64,000 bases of DNA, from the NCBI RefSeq assembly GCF_003269295.1, contig NZ_QLTT01000015.1, positions 62,001 to 126,000 of the forward strand, written 5' to 3'. The notes beneath the pieces were generated by a model. The model had not been told where the DNA came from, ran no database searches, and saw only the letters and a program-made list of their open reading frames with translations. This stretch comes from Lentzea atacamensis. GTDB lineage: Bacteria; Actinomycetota; Actinomycetes; Mycobacteriales; Pseudonocardiaceae. Both the position numbers and the translations under genes were made by a program. This document shows, in pieces, positions 33,399 through 42,716 of this stretch; the stretch's first letter is position 1; every line of letters starts with the position of its first letter.

Positions 33399-36278
33399 AT
33401 GAGCACTTACACCGCAGGCTCGCTGGTTTCCGCGCGCGGCCGCGACTGGGTGGTACTGCCCGAAAGCGCCGATGACATGTTGGTCCTGCGGCCGCTCGGC
33501 GGCTCGGACGACGACGTGGCAGCGGTCTTTCCGGCTTTCGAGGAGGTCAGGTCGGCGGAGTTCCCCCCGCCCTCTCCCGACGACCTGGGTGACGACCTGG
33601 CTGCGGGGATGCTGCGCTCCGCCCTGCGAATCGGCTTCCGGTCAGGCGCAGGGCCTTTCCGGTCGCTCGCCGGAATCGCGGTCGAACCACGCGCGTACCA
33701 ACTCGTGCCCTTGATGATGGCCCTGCGGCAGAAGACCGTGCGCATGCTGATCTCCGACGACGTCGGGATCGGCAAGACCGTCGAGGCCGGTCTGATCGCG
33801 AGCGAGCTGCTCGCCCAAGGCAGTGCGCGCCGGCTCGCCGTGCTGTGCTCACCCGCTCTGGCCGAGCAGTGGCAGCAAGAGCTGCGGACCAAGTTCGGCA
33901 TCGACGCCGAGCTCGTCCTCGCCTCCACCGTGTCCAAACTGGAGCGCAAGCTGGACCTCGGGCAGTCGCTGTTCGACCGTCATCCGAACGTGGTGGTCTC
34001 CACCGACTTCATCAAGTCGACCCGTCACCGCGACGACTTCGTCAAGCACTGTCCCGACCTCGTGATCGTCGACGAGGCGCACACCTGTGTCACCGCGGAC
34101 GAGACCTCTTCGACGCAGAGCCAGCTGCGCTACGGGCTCCTGCAGCGAATCGCGGGCGACCCCGATCGGCATCTCCTCCTGGTGACCGCTACGCCGCACA
34201 GCGGCAAGGAGAGCGCATTCCGCGCCCTCCTGGGTCTGGTCAGGCCCGAGCTCGCCACCGCGGAACTCGACACCGACGCGGGCAGGCGCCTGCTGGCCGG
34301 TCACTTCGTGCAGCGCAAGCGGGCCGACGTGCGGCAGTTCCTCTCCACAAAGGACGGACTCGCCGACGACAGCCTGCGTGAGGACACCGTGTTCCCGGCG
34401 GACCGGGAGTTCAAGGACGAGACCTACCAGCTGTCCCCGGCCTACCGCGCGCTGCTCGACGACGCCATCGCCTACGCAGGGGAACGAGTCAGTGCCGCAG
34501 GTGATCGCGGCAAGCGCGAGGCCCGCATCGCCTGGTGGTCGGCGATCGCGCTGCTGCGGTCCCTGGTCTCGTCACCGCGAGCCGCGGCACAGACGTTGCG
34601 GACTCGCTCGGCCGCGGCCGCGGCTTCGACGGTGGAGGAGGCCGATCTGCTCGGTGCACCTCTCACCAGGGACTCCGCCGACAGCGACGCGCTGGAAGGG
34701 CTTGACGTCGCTCCCGGTGCGGAGCTGGACGAGCCGGGTGCTCGGCTGGGAGAGCTCGCTGACCGAGCGGCGGCCCTCGAAGGCCCAGCGGAGGACTTGA
34801 AGCTCGCCGCCCTGGTCAAGCACCTGCAGGCATTGCTCAGCAAGGGGTACAACCCGATTGTCTTCTGCCGCTACATCCCGACCGCGGAGTACGTGGCCGA
34901 GCACCTGCCGGAAGCACTGGGCAAGAAGACCTTCGTCCGAGCGGTGACCGGAACGCTGTCCCCTCAGCAGCGGATCCAGCGGATCGAGGAGCTCGCAGAC
35001 CAATCGCGAGGGCCTGGCGCGCGGCGAGTCCTGGTGGCGACCGACTGCCTCTCCGAAGGCGTGAACCTCCAGCACAACTTCGACGCCGTCGTCCACTACG
35101 ACCTGGCGTGGAACCCGACCCGGCACGACCAGCGAGAGGGGCGCGTCGACCGCTTCGGCCAGAAGACCGATGTCGTTCGGGTCGTCACGCTCTACGGCAG
35201 TGACAACGGCATCGACGGCAAGGTGTTGGAAGTTCTGATCAAGAAGCACCGGCAGATCAGGAAAGACCTCGGCATCTCGGTGTCGGTGCCTGACGAGATG
35301 TCGTCCGGAGTGACCGATGCGATCGTGGAGTGGTTGTTCCTGAGGGACCGGCGTCCGGAACAAGCAACTTTGTTCGAGGTTGAGACGGTGCGCGAACGGG
35401 CTGCCGCCGTCGATGCGGAGTGGCAGTCCGCGGCTGAGCGCGAGAAGGCCTCGCGGTCCCGGTTCGCCCAACGGACGATCAGGCCGGAGGAGGTCGCGAG
35501 GGAGGTGGCGGCGGTACGGGACGCACTGGGGCGCGCGAGTGAAGTCCGCGGGTTCGTCCGGCAGGCGCTCGGTTCGCTCGACGCCGTGCTCCGCCCAGAC
35601 GGCGACGGCTTCACCGCTGACGTGTCCGGTACCCCGGCGGGACTGAGGGACGCGCTCGCACCGGTCGTCGGAGGTGACCTGGACAAGCCGGTCGCGTTCC
35701 GCACCAGCGCCGCGGTGGCCCGCGGTGAGGCGGCTCTCGTGCGCACCGATCCGGTGGTGGGCGCGCTGGCCGGGTACGTCCTCAACTCCGCGTTCGACGA
35801 GAAGATCTCAGGCCCGAGGCCGGCTCGCCGATGCGGGGTGATCCGGACGAAGGGTGTCCAGACCAGGACGACACTGCTGGTCGTCCGGTATCGGTTCCAC
35901 CTCACGCTGCCGTCCCGTTCAGGCGAGCGGCAACTGGTCGCGGAAGACGCCCGGCTGCTCGCCTTCGAGGGCGCGCCGGCGAATGCCCGATGGCTCACCG
36001 CGGACCAGGCCCAGGCGCTGCTCGAACTGACGGCCGACGAGAACACCGACCCGGCGTTCGGTCATCGCACCATGGCCAGGGTGCTCGACGGACTGCCGGA
36101 GACCGCCGGGCACCTGGCGTCCTTCGGTGACGAACTCGCCGCCGAGTTGCTCGCGTCGCACCGGCGGGTCCGCAGTGCGTCCGGTGAGATCGTCCGCGGT
36201 GTGCACGTGACGGCACAGAAGCCTGCCGACATCCTCGGTGCCTACGTCTACCTGCCGGTCGCTGGAGGTGCTGCCTGA
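33399..36278 (+). CDS. SNF2-family helicase, DrmD-like
   Basis: A 959-residue SF2 helicase of the SNF2/RapA class. PRAYQLVPLMMAL precedes Walker A SDDVGIGKTVEAGLIASELL near residue 119. The DEAH box IVDEAHTCV is near 224 and VTATPHSGKE is motif III. The second lobe has VFCRYIPTAEYVAEHLP, VLVATDCLSEGVNLQ and HDQREGRVDRFGQ (motif VI, near 577). The C-terminal 300 residues are unassigned. This is the kind of helicase called DrmD in class 1 DISARM. The ATG start at 33399 lies 22 bases after the kinase-helicase stop. The stop overlaps the methylase start as TGATG. Confidence 0.87.
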   Translation: MSTYTAGSLVSARGRDWVVLPESADDMLVLRPLGGSDDDVAAVFPAFEEVRSAEFPPPSPDDLGDDLAAGMLRSALRIGFRSGAGPFRSLAGIAVEPRAYQLVPLMMALRQKTVRMLISDDVGIGKTVEAGLIASELLAQGSARRLAVLCSPALAEQWQQELRTKFGIDAELVLASTVSKLERKLDLGQSLFDRHPNVVVSTDFIKSTRHRDDFVKHCPDLVIVDEAHTCVTADETSSTQSQLRYGLLQRIAGDPDRHLLLVTATPHSGKESAFRALLGLVRPELATAELDTDAGRRLLAGHFVQRKRADVRQFLSTKDGLADDSLREDTVFPADREFKDETYQLSPAYRALLDDAIAYAGERVSAAGDRGKREARIAWWSAIALLRSLVSSPRAAAQTLRTRSAAAAASTVEEADLLGAPLTRDSADSDALEGLDVAPGAELDEPGARLGELADRAAALEGPAEDLKLAALVKHLQALLSKGYNPIVFCRYIPTAEYVAEHLPEALGKKTFVRAVTGTLSPQQRIQRIEELADQSRGPGARRVLVATDCLSEGVNLQHNFDAVVHYDLAWNPTRHDQREGRVDRFGQKTDVVRVVTLYGSDNGIDGKVLEVLIKKHRQIRKDLGISVSVPDEMSSGVTDAIVEWLFLRDRRPEQATLFEVETVRERAAAVDAEWQSAAEREKASRSRFAQRTIRPEEVAREVAAVRDALGRASEVRGFVRQALGSLDAVLRPDGDGFTADVSGTPAGLRDALAPVVGGDLDKPVAFRTSAAVARGEAALVRTDPVVGALAGYVLNSAFDEKISGPRPARRCGVIRTKGVQTRTTLLVVRYRFHLTLPSRSGERQLVAEDARLLAFEGAPANARWLTADQAQALLELTADENTDPAFGHRTMARVLDGLPETAGHLASFGDELAAELLASHRRVRSASGEIVRGVHVTAQKPADILGAYVYLPVAGGAA

Positions 36279-39200
36279 TGTCCGCCGTAACCCGCAACCA
36301 GGTCTTCCCCGCTGTCGACACCATCGGCGGCCTGCTGCCTGCGGACATGCTCTTGCGCATCGCCGAAGGCAAGGACGTCCGGGGGTGCATGCCTGCCGAC
36401 TACCGCGTGCTCGGCTCACGGTCCGTGCGTGACGAGGCCGAGCGCCATTGGGACTACCTCAGGGCCGCCTGGACGGAGCTGCGTGCGCACTTGCCGGTTG
36501 CGCCGGAACAGGACACGCCGGCTGATCCGACCGGCCGGGCGATCATTGAGTGGTTGTTGCCGCTGTTCGCCGAACTCGGCTTCGGTGAACTGACCGCTAT
36601 CGGTACCTCCGGCATCGTCGCCGACGGCGACGAAAAGAGCTTCGCGATCAGCCACCGCTGGAACCACATCCCGATCCACCTCGCGCCCTGGCAGTCCACA
36701 TTGGACAAAAGGTCGGGTGGCGCGGGCACGGTGCCACCACAGTCTCTGGTCCAGGAGTGCCTGAACCGCACCGACGCGCATCTCTGGGGAGTTCTCACCA
36801 ACGGCAGGCAGCTGCGATTGCTGCGTGACTCCAGTGCGCTGGCCACGGCTTCATACGTCGAGTTCGACCTGGAGGCGATCTTCGACGGTGAGCTGTTCAG
36901 TGAGTTCGTGCTGCTGTACCGGCTGCTGCACGTCTCCCGCTTCGCCGTGCCAGAGGGCTCTCCGGCCGCGGCCTGCTGGCTGGAGAAGTGGCGTCTCGAC
37001 GCGATCACGTCCGGCACCCGCGCGCTCGACCAGCTCCGGGACGGTGTTCAGCAAGCGATCACGACCCTGGGCACCGGTTTTCTCCGCCATCCGGCCAATT
37101 CCGGCCTGCGTGCGAACCTTGACGTCACCGCGCTCCACAACGGACTGCTGCGGCTGGTGTACCGCCTGCTTTTCGTCTTCGTGGCCGAGGACCGGGGAGT
37201 CCTGCACGCGCCGGATGCCACCGACCAGGCTCGAGAACGGTACGCCGCCTACTTCTCGACGGCGAGACTGCGTGCTCACGCGCGAAGGCGTCGCGGTACC
37301 AGCCATGATGACCTCTACCAGGCGCTGTACATCGTTCTGTCCGCTCTCGGTGACGAGAATGGCCGCCCCGAGCTGGGCCTACCAGGCCTCGGCGGCATCT
37401 TTGACCCGTCGCCGGCCGACCAGGTGCTCGATGGTCTTGCGTGCTCGAACGAGTACCTGCTGGCGGCGGTCAGGCACCTCGCGCAGGTGCGCGACATCGG
37501 CTCACGGCGGGTTAGGGCGGTGGATTACCGGCACCTAGACGCCGAGGAGCTGGGGTCCATCTACGAGTCGCTGCTGGAGCTCGTCCCGCGGCACAGTGCG
37601 GTGGACCGCACCTTCGAACTGGTGGAGATCGCGGGCAACAGCCGCAAGACGACCGGTTCCTACTACACGCCGTCGTCGCTGATCGAATGCCTGCTGGACA
37701 CCACGCTGGACCCAGTTATCGACGACGTGGTGAAGCGCGGTGAACTGGCAGCCTCAGCCGCCGGGCAGGCCGACCCCGCCGATGCAATCGTGAACGAGCT
37801 GCTGTCGCTGACGGTGTGCGATCCCGCCTGCGGTTCAGGACATTTCCTGGTTGCGGCAGCTCGCCGGATCGCCAAGCGTGTTGCCGCCGTGCGCGAACGC
37901 AATCCTGAACCTGTCACGGCAGCAGTGCGAGAGGCGCTGCACGAGGTCATCGCGCGTTGTGTCTACGGCGTCGACCTCAACCCGATGGCGGTGGAGCTCG
38001 CGAAGGTGTCGCTGTGGCTGGAAGCCCTCGTCCCCGGCAAGCCGCTGGACTTCCTCGACGCCCATATCAAGTGCGGCAACGCCTTGCTGGGCACCACGCC
38101 CGCTTTGCTGCGGCGGGGCATCCCGGACAGCGCGTTCATCGCGACCGAAGGCGACGACAAGAAGTTTGCCAAGGCTCTCGAGAAGATTAACCTCGAAGAA
38201 CGTGAAGGGATCTTCACCCTCTTTGACATCGAGGACGTTCCAAAAAAGGTCACCAACGCCGCCTTCGCCACCAGAGTCCGGCAGATCACCGGCAGGTCCT
38301 CGCACGAGCTTCGTGAAGTGCGCCGAAAGGCCGAGGCGTACATATCCTGGACGGAGTCGCCGGAGTACGTTGAGGCATTGCACCTCGCAGACGCCTGGTG
38401 CGCGGCGTTCATGTGGGTCAAGACCACGGACCGTCCCCGAGCCGTGACCGAGAAGGTCTTCCGAGCGTTGGAGGATCCTTCGGGGGAAGGCGTGTCGCAG
38501 GAGACTCACGACGAGATCATCCGGTTGCGCGACCAGTACCGGTTCTTCCATTGGCACCTCGAGTTCCCGGAGATCTTCGCCGCCGACACGGGCAACGACC
38601 TGGCGGGGACCGGCTGGCGGGGCGGGTTCAGCTGCGTCCTCGGCAACCCGCCGTGGGACAGCGTCGAACTCAAGGAACAGGAGTTCTTCGCCCAGCGCTC
38701 GCCCGATATCGCTGCGGTGGGCAAGGCGGACGCCCGGAAGAAGCTGATCGCGGCGCTGCGGAACGATCCGGACACGTTGCCGTTGTTCAACGCCTACGCC
38801 GACGCCAAGCGCGCTGTCTACGCCGAGAGCCACTTCCTGCGCCGGTCGGGCCGGGTTCCGTTGACGGGCAAGGGGAACCTTAACACCTACGCGGTGTTCT
38901 CCGAGACCGCTCGCATCTTGACCGGTGACCGCGGTCGCGCAGGCGTGATCGTGCCGACCGGGATCGCCACCGACGCCAGGACCCAGTACTTCTTCAAGGA
39001 TCTTGTGCTGCGTGGCTCACTGACGGCCGTGTACGACTTCGAGAACCGTGGCGGCCTCTTTCCAGCGGTCGACTCTCGGATGAAGTTCTGCATCATCTCG
39101 ATGGCTGGGCAGGCGCTTCGTGAACCGGCAGCCGAGTTCGCGTTCTTCCTTCACGACCCGGCCGAGCTGGACGAGGCGGGGAAGGCGTTCGCCTTGTCGC

Positions 39201-40408
39201 CGGAAGAGATCACCCTGCTCAACCCCAACACGGGCACCTGTCCGATCTTCCGGTCACGCCGAGACGCTGAAATCACCTTGGCGATCTATCGCCGCGTTCC
39301 TGTCTTCGTTAAGGAACCGGACGAACGAGGTCAAGATGGTAGCAACCCTTGGGGAGTGTCTTTCCTGAGGATGTTCGAAATGGCCCATGATTCTCGTTTT
39401 TTCCGTACTCGTGCAGAGTTGGAGCGGGAGGGTTGGGGGTTGGTTGGCAACATTTTCTCCAAGGGTAAGCAGCGCATGCTTCCGCTCTATGAGGCTAAGA
39501 TGGTTGACTTCTTCAATCATCGTGCGGCCGACGTGGTAAAGAGTGAGACTGCCGTCAGTCGGCAGAATCAGCCACGCCCGTTGGAGGAAGCCGAACTCGC
39601 AAAGCCGGGTCGTCTTGCTTTCCCGCTAAGTTGGGTGCCAGAGGATGATGTCCGAACCGGAAAGCTGGATAGAAAAGGGTTCGAGATTGAGGAAGCTGGC
39701 GTTCGGAGTCGCCTGGTAGGGCAAGAGTGGTCGTTCGATTGGCTGCTGGGGTGGCGGGATGTGACCTCATCTACCAATGAGCGCACTGCTGTACCGGCTT
39801 TCCTTCCGCGTGTTGGTGTCGGACACAAGTTTCTTCTAGAGCTGCCGCGTGTTGAGCCGCCTCTTGCTGTCGCTCTCTTGAGTGCTCAGAGTTCGCTTGT
39901 GTTTGATTTTGTAAGTCGCCAAAAGATAGGCGGCAACAGTATGTCCTTCTTCATTTGGAAGCAGCTTCCGGTACTAGAGCCTGAAGCGGTGACGGTGCAT
40001 GTGTCGTTCGTGGCTACACGCGTCCTTGAGCTTGCATATACCGCCTATGATATGGCGTCATTCGCTCGTGATCTCGACGGGAGCGGTCCTCCGTTCATTT
40101 GGGACGAAGACCGACGCGCTGTCATCCGCGCCGAGCTGGACGCGCTGTTCTTCCACCTCTACGGCATCGGGCGCGACGATGTCGACTACATCCTCGACAC
40201 CTTCCCGATCGTCAAGCGCAAGGACGAGGCCAAGTACGGCACTTACCGCACCAAAGAGCTGATCCTCGCCGAGTACGACCGCATGGCCGCGGCCGGCGTC
40301 AGCCTCACCAACCCGCTCGTGGACGGTGAGAACTACACCTCCAACCTCACCCCGCCGCCGGGGCACGGGCCGCGCCATCCCGCCCGAGACGGCCAGCCGA
40401 CGGAGTAG
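36278..40408 (+). CDS. Large N6-adenine DNA methylase (Eco57I/PglX/DrmMI-like)
   Basis: A 1,376-residue class gamma N6-adenine methyltransferase. YYTPSSLIECLL opens the domain, motif I is VCDPACGSGHFLVAAARRIA near residue 516, and motif IV is VLGNPPWDSVELKEQEFF near 789, so both SAM binding and catalysis look intact. The C-terminal part (from about residue 1,010) holds the presumed target-recognition domain. From about 39,290 to 40,090 the codons become clearly less GC-rich than before and after, as if this segment had been exchanged. The start overlaps the SNF2 stop. Its job is likely host DNA modification for self-recognition, as PglX in BREX or DrmMI in DISARM; it could also be a type IIG-like enzyme. 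Confidence 0.88.
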   Translation: MSAVTRNQVFPAVDTIGGLLPADMLLRIAEGKDVRGCMPADYRVLGSRSVRDEAERHWDYLRAAWTELRAHLPVAPEQDTPADPTGRAIIEWLLPLFAELGFGELTAIGTSGIVADGDEKSFAISHRWNHIPIHLAPWQSTLDKRSGGAGTVPPQSLVQECLNRTDAHLWGVLTNGRQLRLLRDSSALATASYVEFDLEAIFDGELFSEFVLLYRLLHVSRFAVPEGSPAAACWLEKWRLDAITSGTRALDQLRDGVQQAITTLGTGFLRHPANSGLRANLDVTALHNGLLRLVYRLLFVFVAEDRGVLHAPDATDQARERYAAYFSTARLRAHARRRRGTSHDDLYQALYIVLSALGDENGRPELGLPGLGGIFDPSPADQVLDGLACSNEYLLAAVRHLAQVRDIGSRRVRAVDYRHLDAEELGSIYESLLELVPRHSAVDRTFELVEIAGNSRKTTGSYYTPSSLIECLLDTTLDPVIDDVVKRGELAASAAGQADPADAIVNELLSLTVCDPACGSGHFLVAAARRIAKRVAAVRERNPEPVTAAVREALHEVIARCVYGVDLNPMAVELAKVSLWLEALVPGKPLDFLDAHIKCGNALLGTTPALLRRGIPDSAFIATEGDDKKFAKALEKINLEEREGIFTLFDIEDVPKKVTNAAFATRVRQITGRSSHELREVRRKAEAYISWTESPEYVEALHLADAWCAAFMWVKTTDRPRAVTEKVFRALEDPSGEGVSQETHDEIIRLRDQYRFFHWHLEFPEIFAADTGNDLAGTGWRGGFSCVLGNPPWDSVELKEQEFFAQRSPDIAAVGKADARKKLIAALRNDPDTLPLFNAYADAKRAVYAESHFLRRSGRVPLTGKGNLNTYAVFSETARILTGDRGRAGVIVPTGIATDARTQYFFKDLVLRGSLTAVYDFENRGGLFPAVDSRMKFCIISMAGQALREPAAEFAFFLHDPAELDEAGKAFALSPEEITLLNPNTGTCPIFRSRRDAEITLAIYRRVPVFVKEPDERGQDGSNPWGVSFLRMFEMAHDSRFFRTRAELEREGWGLVGNIFSKGKQRMLPLYEAKMVDFFNHRAADVVKSETAVSRQNQPRPLEEAELAKPGRLAFPLSWVPEDDVRTGKLDRKGFEIEEAGVRSRLVGQEWSFDWLLGWRDVTSSTNERTAVPAFLPRVGVGHKFLLELPRVEPPLAVALLSAQSSLVFDFVSRQKIGGNSMSFFIWKQLPVLEPEAVTVHVSFVATRVLELAYTAYDMASFARDLDGSGPPFIWDEDRRAVIRAELDALFFHLYGIGRDDVDYILDTFPIVKRKDEAKYGTYRTKELILAEYDRMAAAGVSLTNPLVDGENYTSNLTPPPGHGPRHPARDGQPTE

Positions 40409-40414
40409 GTGACG

Positions 40415-42565
40415 ATGCCGCAGCTCGCGTTCGCCAACAGCTTCTGGGAAACCTACGACCAGCTGGAGAAGCAGGTCAGGTCCGGGGTGCGCAAGGCCAT
40501 GTCCAAGTTCCAGCAGCTCTCGATCGCCGAGCTGTACGCAGACAAAGGGCTGCATCTCGAGTCCGTTGACAAGGCTCGTGATGCGCGGATGCGCACCATT
40601 CGGATCACCGACTTCTGGCGCGGTGTCGTGCTCGCACCCGACGACGGGAGCGACATCTTCCTGTTGCTCAACGTCGTGCCGCACGATGACGCATACACCT
40701 GGGCCGCGAAACGGCTCTACACGGTGAACACGGCCACGCGGGCGCTCGAAGTTCGCAACGTTGTCGCGATCGAGCAGTTGACGCCTCCCTTGGAGCAAGC
40801 GGCCGCGAACGCGCCGGTGTTGCTGTTCGAGAAGCACTCCGACACGGTGCTGCGGGATCTCGGCATCGACGACCAGGTGCTCCGGGCGGCGCGCGCGATC
40901 AGCGACCGGGCGCAGCTGGAGGCGTTCGGCAGCCTGCTGCCGGAGGACCAGTTCGAGGTGTTGCAGTACCTCGCAGAAGGGTTCTCGCCCGAGGAGGTCT
41001 ACCGCGATGTCGTAGCCGAGCGCCGGCCCGCCGATCAATCGTCCGAAGTGGACGACAGCCTGGCCAGGGCGATCACCAACACGCGCACGCGTATCACGTT
41101 GGTGACCAGCCCCGACGAACTCGCCGAGATCCTGGACAAGCCGTTCGCGGCCTGGCGGGTGTTCCTCCACCCGTCACAGCGACGGGTGGCCTACCGCGTC
41201 TCCTACAACGGCTCAGCGCAGGTGACCGGTGGCCCCGGTACGGGCAAGACGGTGGTCGCGTTGCACCGGGTGAAGCACCTGCTTTCCCGTTCTCCGGATC
41301 GCCGGGTTCTCCTCACCACTTATACCAACGCCCTCGCCAGGGCGTTGCGCGAAAACCTGGCGTTCCTGCTCGATGATGACGAGCAGCTTGCCAGGGTGCA
41401 GGTGACGACTGTCGACGCGTTCGCGAACCGAGTCCTCCGGGAACACGCCGGACGAGTGCTGTCTCCCATTTCGGACAACGATGGACGGCAGATATGGCGG
41501 CGCGTTTGCAGGCAACAGAACCTTCCTTGGAACGAACAGTTCCTCGCGAGCGAGTTCCGGCACGTCGTGCTGGCCCAAGACGTGCGAACCCATGACGAGT
41601 ACCTCAAGGTCGAGCGTCGCGGCCGTGGCTCGTCGCTTCGGGCTGCGCAGCGCAGTCAGATCTGGTCGGCGATCGAGGCTTTCAAGGCCGAGTTGCGCTC
41701 GGCGGGCAAGACCACGCACCTCCAGATCTGCGGCGAGGCGGCGGACGTCCTCGCTGGCGGCGAGCACCAGTACGACCACGTGGTCGTGGACGAAGCCCAA
41801 GACCTGCACCCGGCTCAGTGGCGAGTGCTGCGCGCTGCCGTCAAGGCCGGACCGGACGACCTCTTCATCACTGGTGACCCACATCAGCGGATCTACGACT
41901 CCCGGGTTTCGCTGCGCGCGGTCGGCATCTCGGTCACCGGCCGGAGCAGCAGGCTGCGGATCAACTACCGCAGCACCGCCGAGATCCTCGCCTGGTCGAC
42001 CAGGCTGATGGCCGACGTCGCGGTCGACGAGCTGAGTGGCGACGGCGGCGACACCTTGGTTGGCTACCGGTCCCTGTTGCACGGCGGGAAGCCCCGGCTG
42101 GCGGGGTTCCCGAACGAGCAGGCCGAGGTCGCGGCGATCGCCGGGTGGGCGCGCGACTTGATCGCCCAGGGGGTTCCGGCTGCGGACATCGCCGTGTGCG
42201 CCCGGTTCAACCTGACCTTGGACAAGGTGTTCGACCAGCTCACCGCCGAAGGGATTCCGGCGGTGCGGGTCAGAGACCAGCCGGGTGCCGATGTCGACGG
42301 AGTCAGGCTGGCCACTATGCACTCGATGAAGGGACTGGAGTTCCGGTGCGTGGCCGTGATCGGTGTCAACGAGAAGGCACTGCCCTTCGCGAAGGAGATC
42401 ACGCCTCCTGACGTCGATCTGCGGCAGTACGAGAGCGACCTCCTCAAGCAGCGGTGTCTGCTCTTCGTCGCATCCACGAGGGCAAGGGAGGCTCTCGCGG
42501 TTACCTGGAGCGGTACGGCCAGCCCGTTCCTTCCCGCTGGCGCGGAACGCCAGGTGTGGGACTGA
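40415..42565 (+). CDS. UvrD-like SF1 helicase with N-terminal extension
   Basis: About 716 residues. The first 100 residues (FANSFWETYDQLEKQVRSGVRKAMSKFQQ, DARMRTIRITDFWRGVVLAPDDGSDIFLLLNVVPHDDAYTWAAKR) resemble the RelE-like toxin fold often fused to such helicases. The helicase has Walker A VTGGPGTGKTVVALHRV near residue 270, VVDEAQDLHPAQW near 457, GDPHQRIYD, LRINYRSTAEIL and a C-terminal STRAREALAVTW. The ATG at 40415 is chosen because GGAG is 9 bases upstream; a GTG at 40409 directly follows the methylase stop. Similar N-terminal RelE/helicase proteins are common in defence islands. It is the last gene of the plus-strand operon and converges with the HTH-methylase gene. Confidence 0.82.
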   Translation: MPQLAFANSFWETYDQLEKQVRSGVRKAMSKFQQLSIAELYADKGLHLESVDKARDARMRTIRITDFWRGVVLAPDDGSDIFLLLNVVPHDDAYTWAAKRLYTVNTATRALEVRNVVAIEQLTPPLEQAAANAPVLLFEKHSDTVLRDLGIDDQVLRAARAISDRAQLEAFGSLLPEDQFEVLQYLAEGFSPEEVYRDVVAERRPADQSSEVDDSLARAITNTRTRITLVTSPDELAEILDKPFAAWRVFLHPSQRRVAYRVSYNGSAQVTGGPGTGKTVVALHRVKHLLSRSPDRRVLLTTYTNALARALRENLAFLLDDDEQLARVQVTTVDAFANRVLREHAGRVLSPISDNDGRQIWRRVCRQQNLPWNEQFLASEFRHVVLAQDVRTHDEYLKVERRGRGSSLRAAQRSQIWSAIEAFKAELRSAGKTTHLQICGEAADVLAGGEHQYDHVVVDEAQDLHPAQWRVLRAAVKAGPDDLFITGDPHQRIYDSRVSLRAVGISVTGRSSRLRINYRSTAEILAWSTRLMADVAVDELSGDGGDTLVGYRSLLHGGKPRLAGFPNEQAEVAAIAGWARDLIAQGVPAADIAVCARFNLTLDKVFDQLTAEGIPAVRVRDQPGADVDGVRLATMHSMKGLEFRCVAVIGVNEKALPFAKEITPPDVDLRQYESDLLKQRCLLFVASTRAREALAVTWSGTASPFLPAGAERQVWD

Positions 42566-42716
42566 CGGCTCCTTGCAAATGGGGTGTCTGTTCCGCGCTT
42601 GCGGCTATTCGCGGCACGTCACCTTCGCTGCCTTCGCACAAGCGTTGGCGAGGCATCTTGCGGCCTCGTCCTCGTAGGCAGGTCGAGCACCTGCGGCGGA
42701 AGACGTGCCGCGGAAC

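Noticed and set aside
27161-42565. A BREX or Pgl system
   Set aside because: A kinase and a PglX-like methylase are present, but no PglZ phosphatase or BrxC/PglY-type ATPase gene is found, so the BREX label is not supported.
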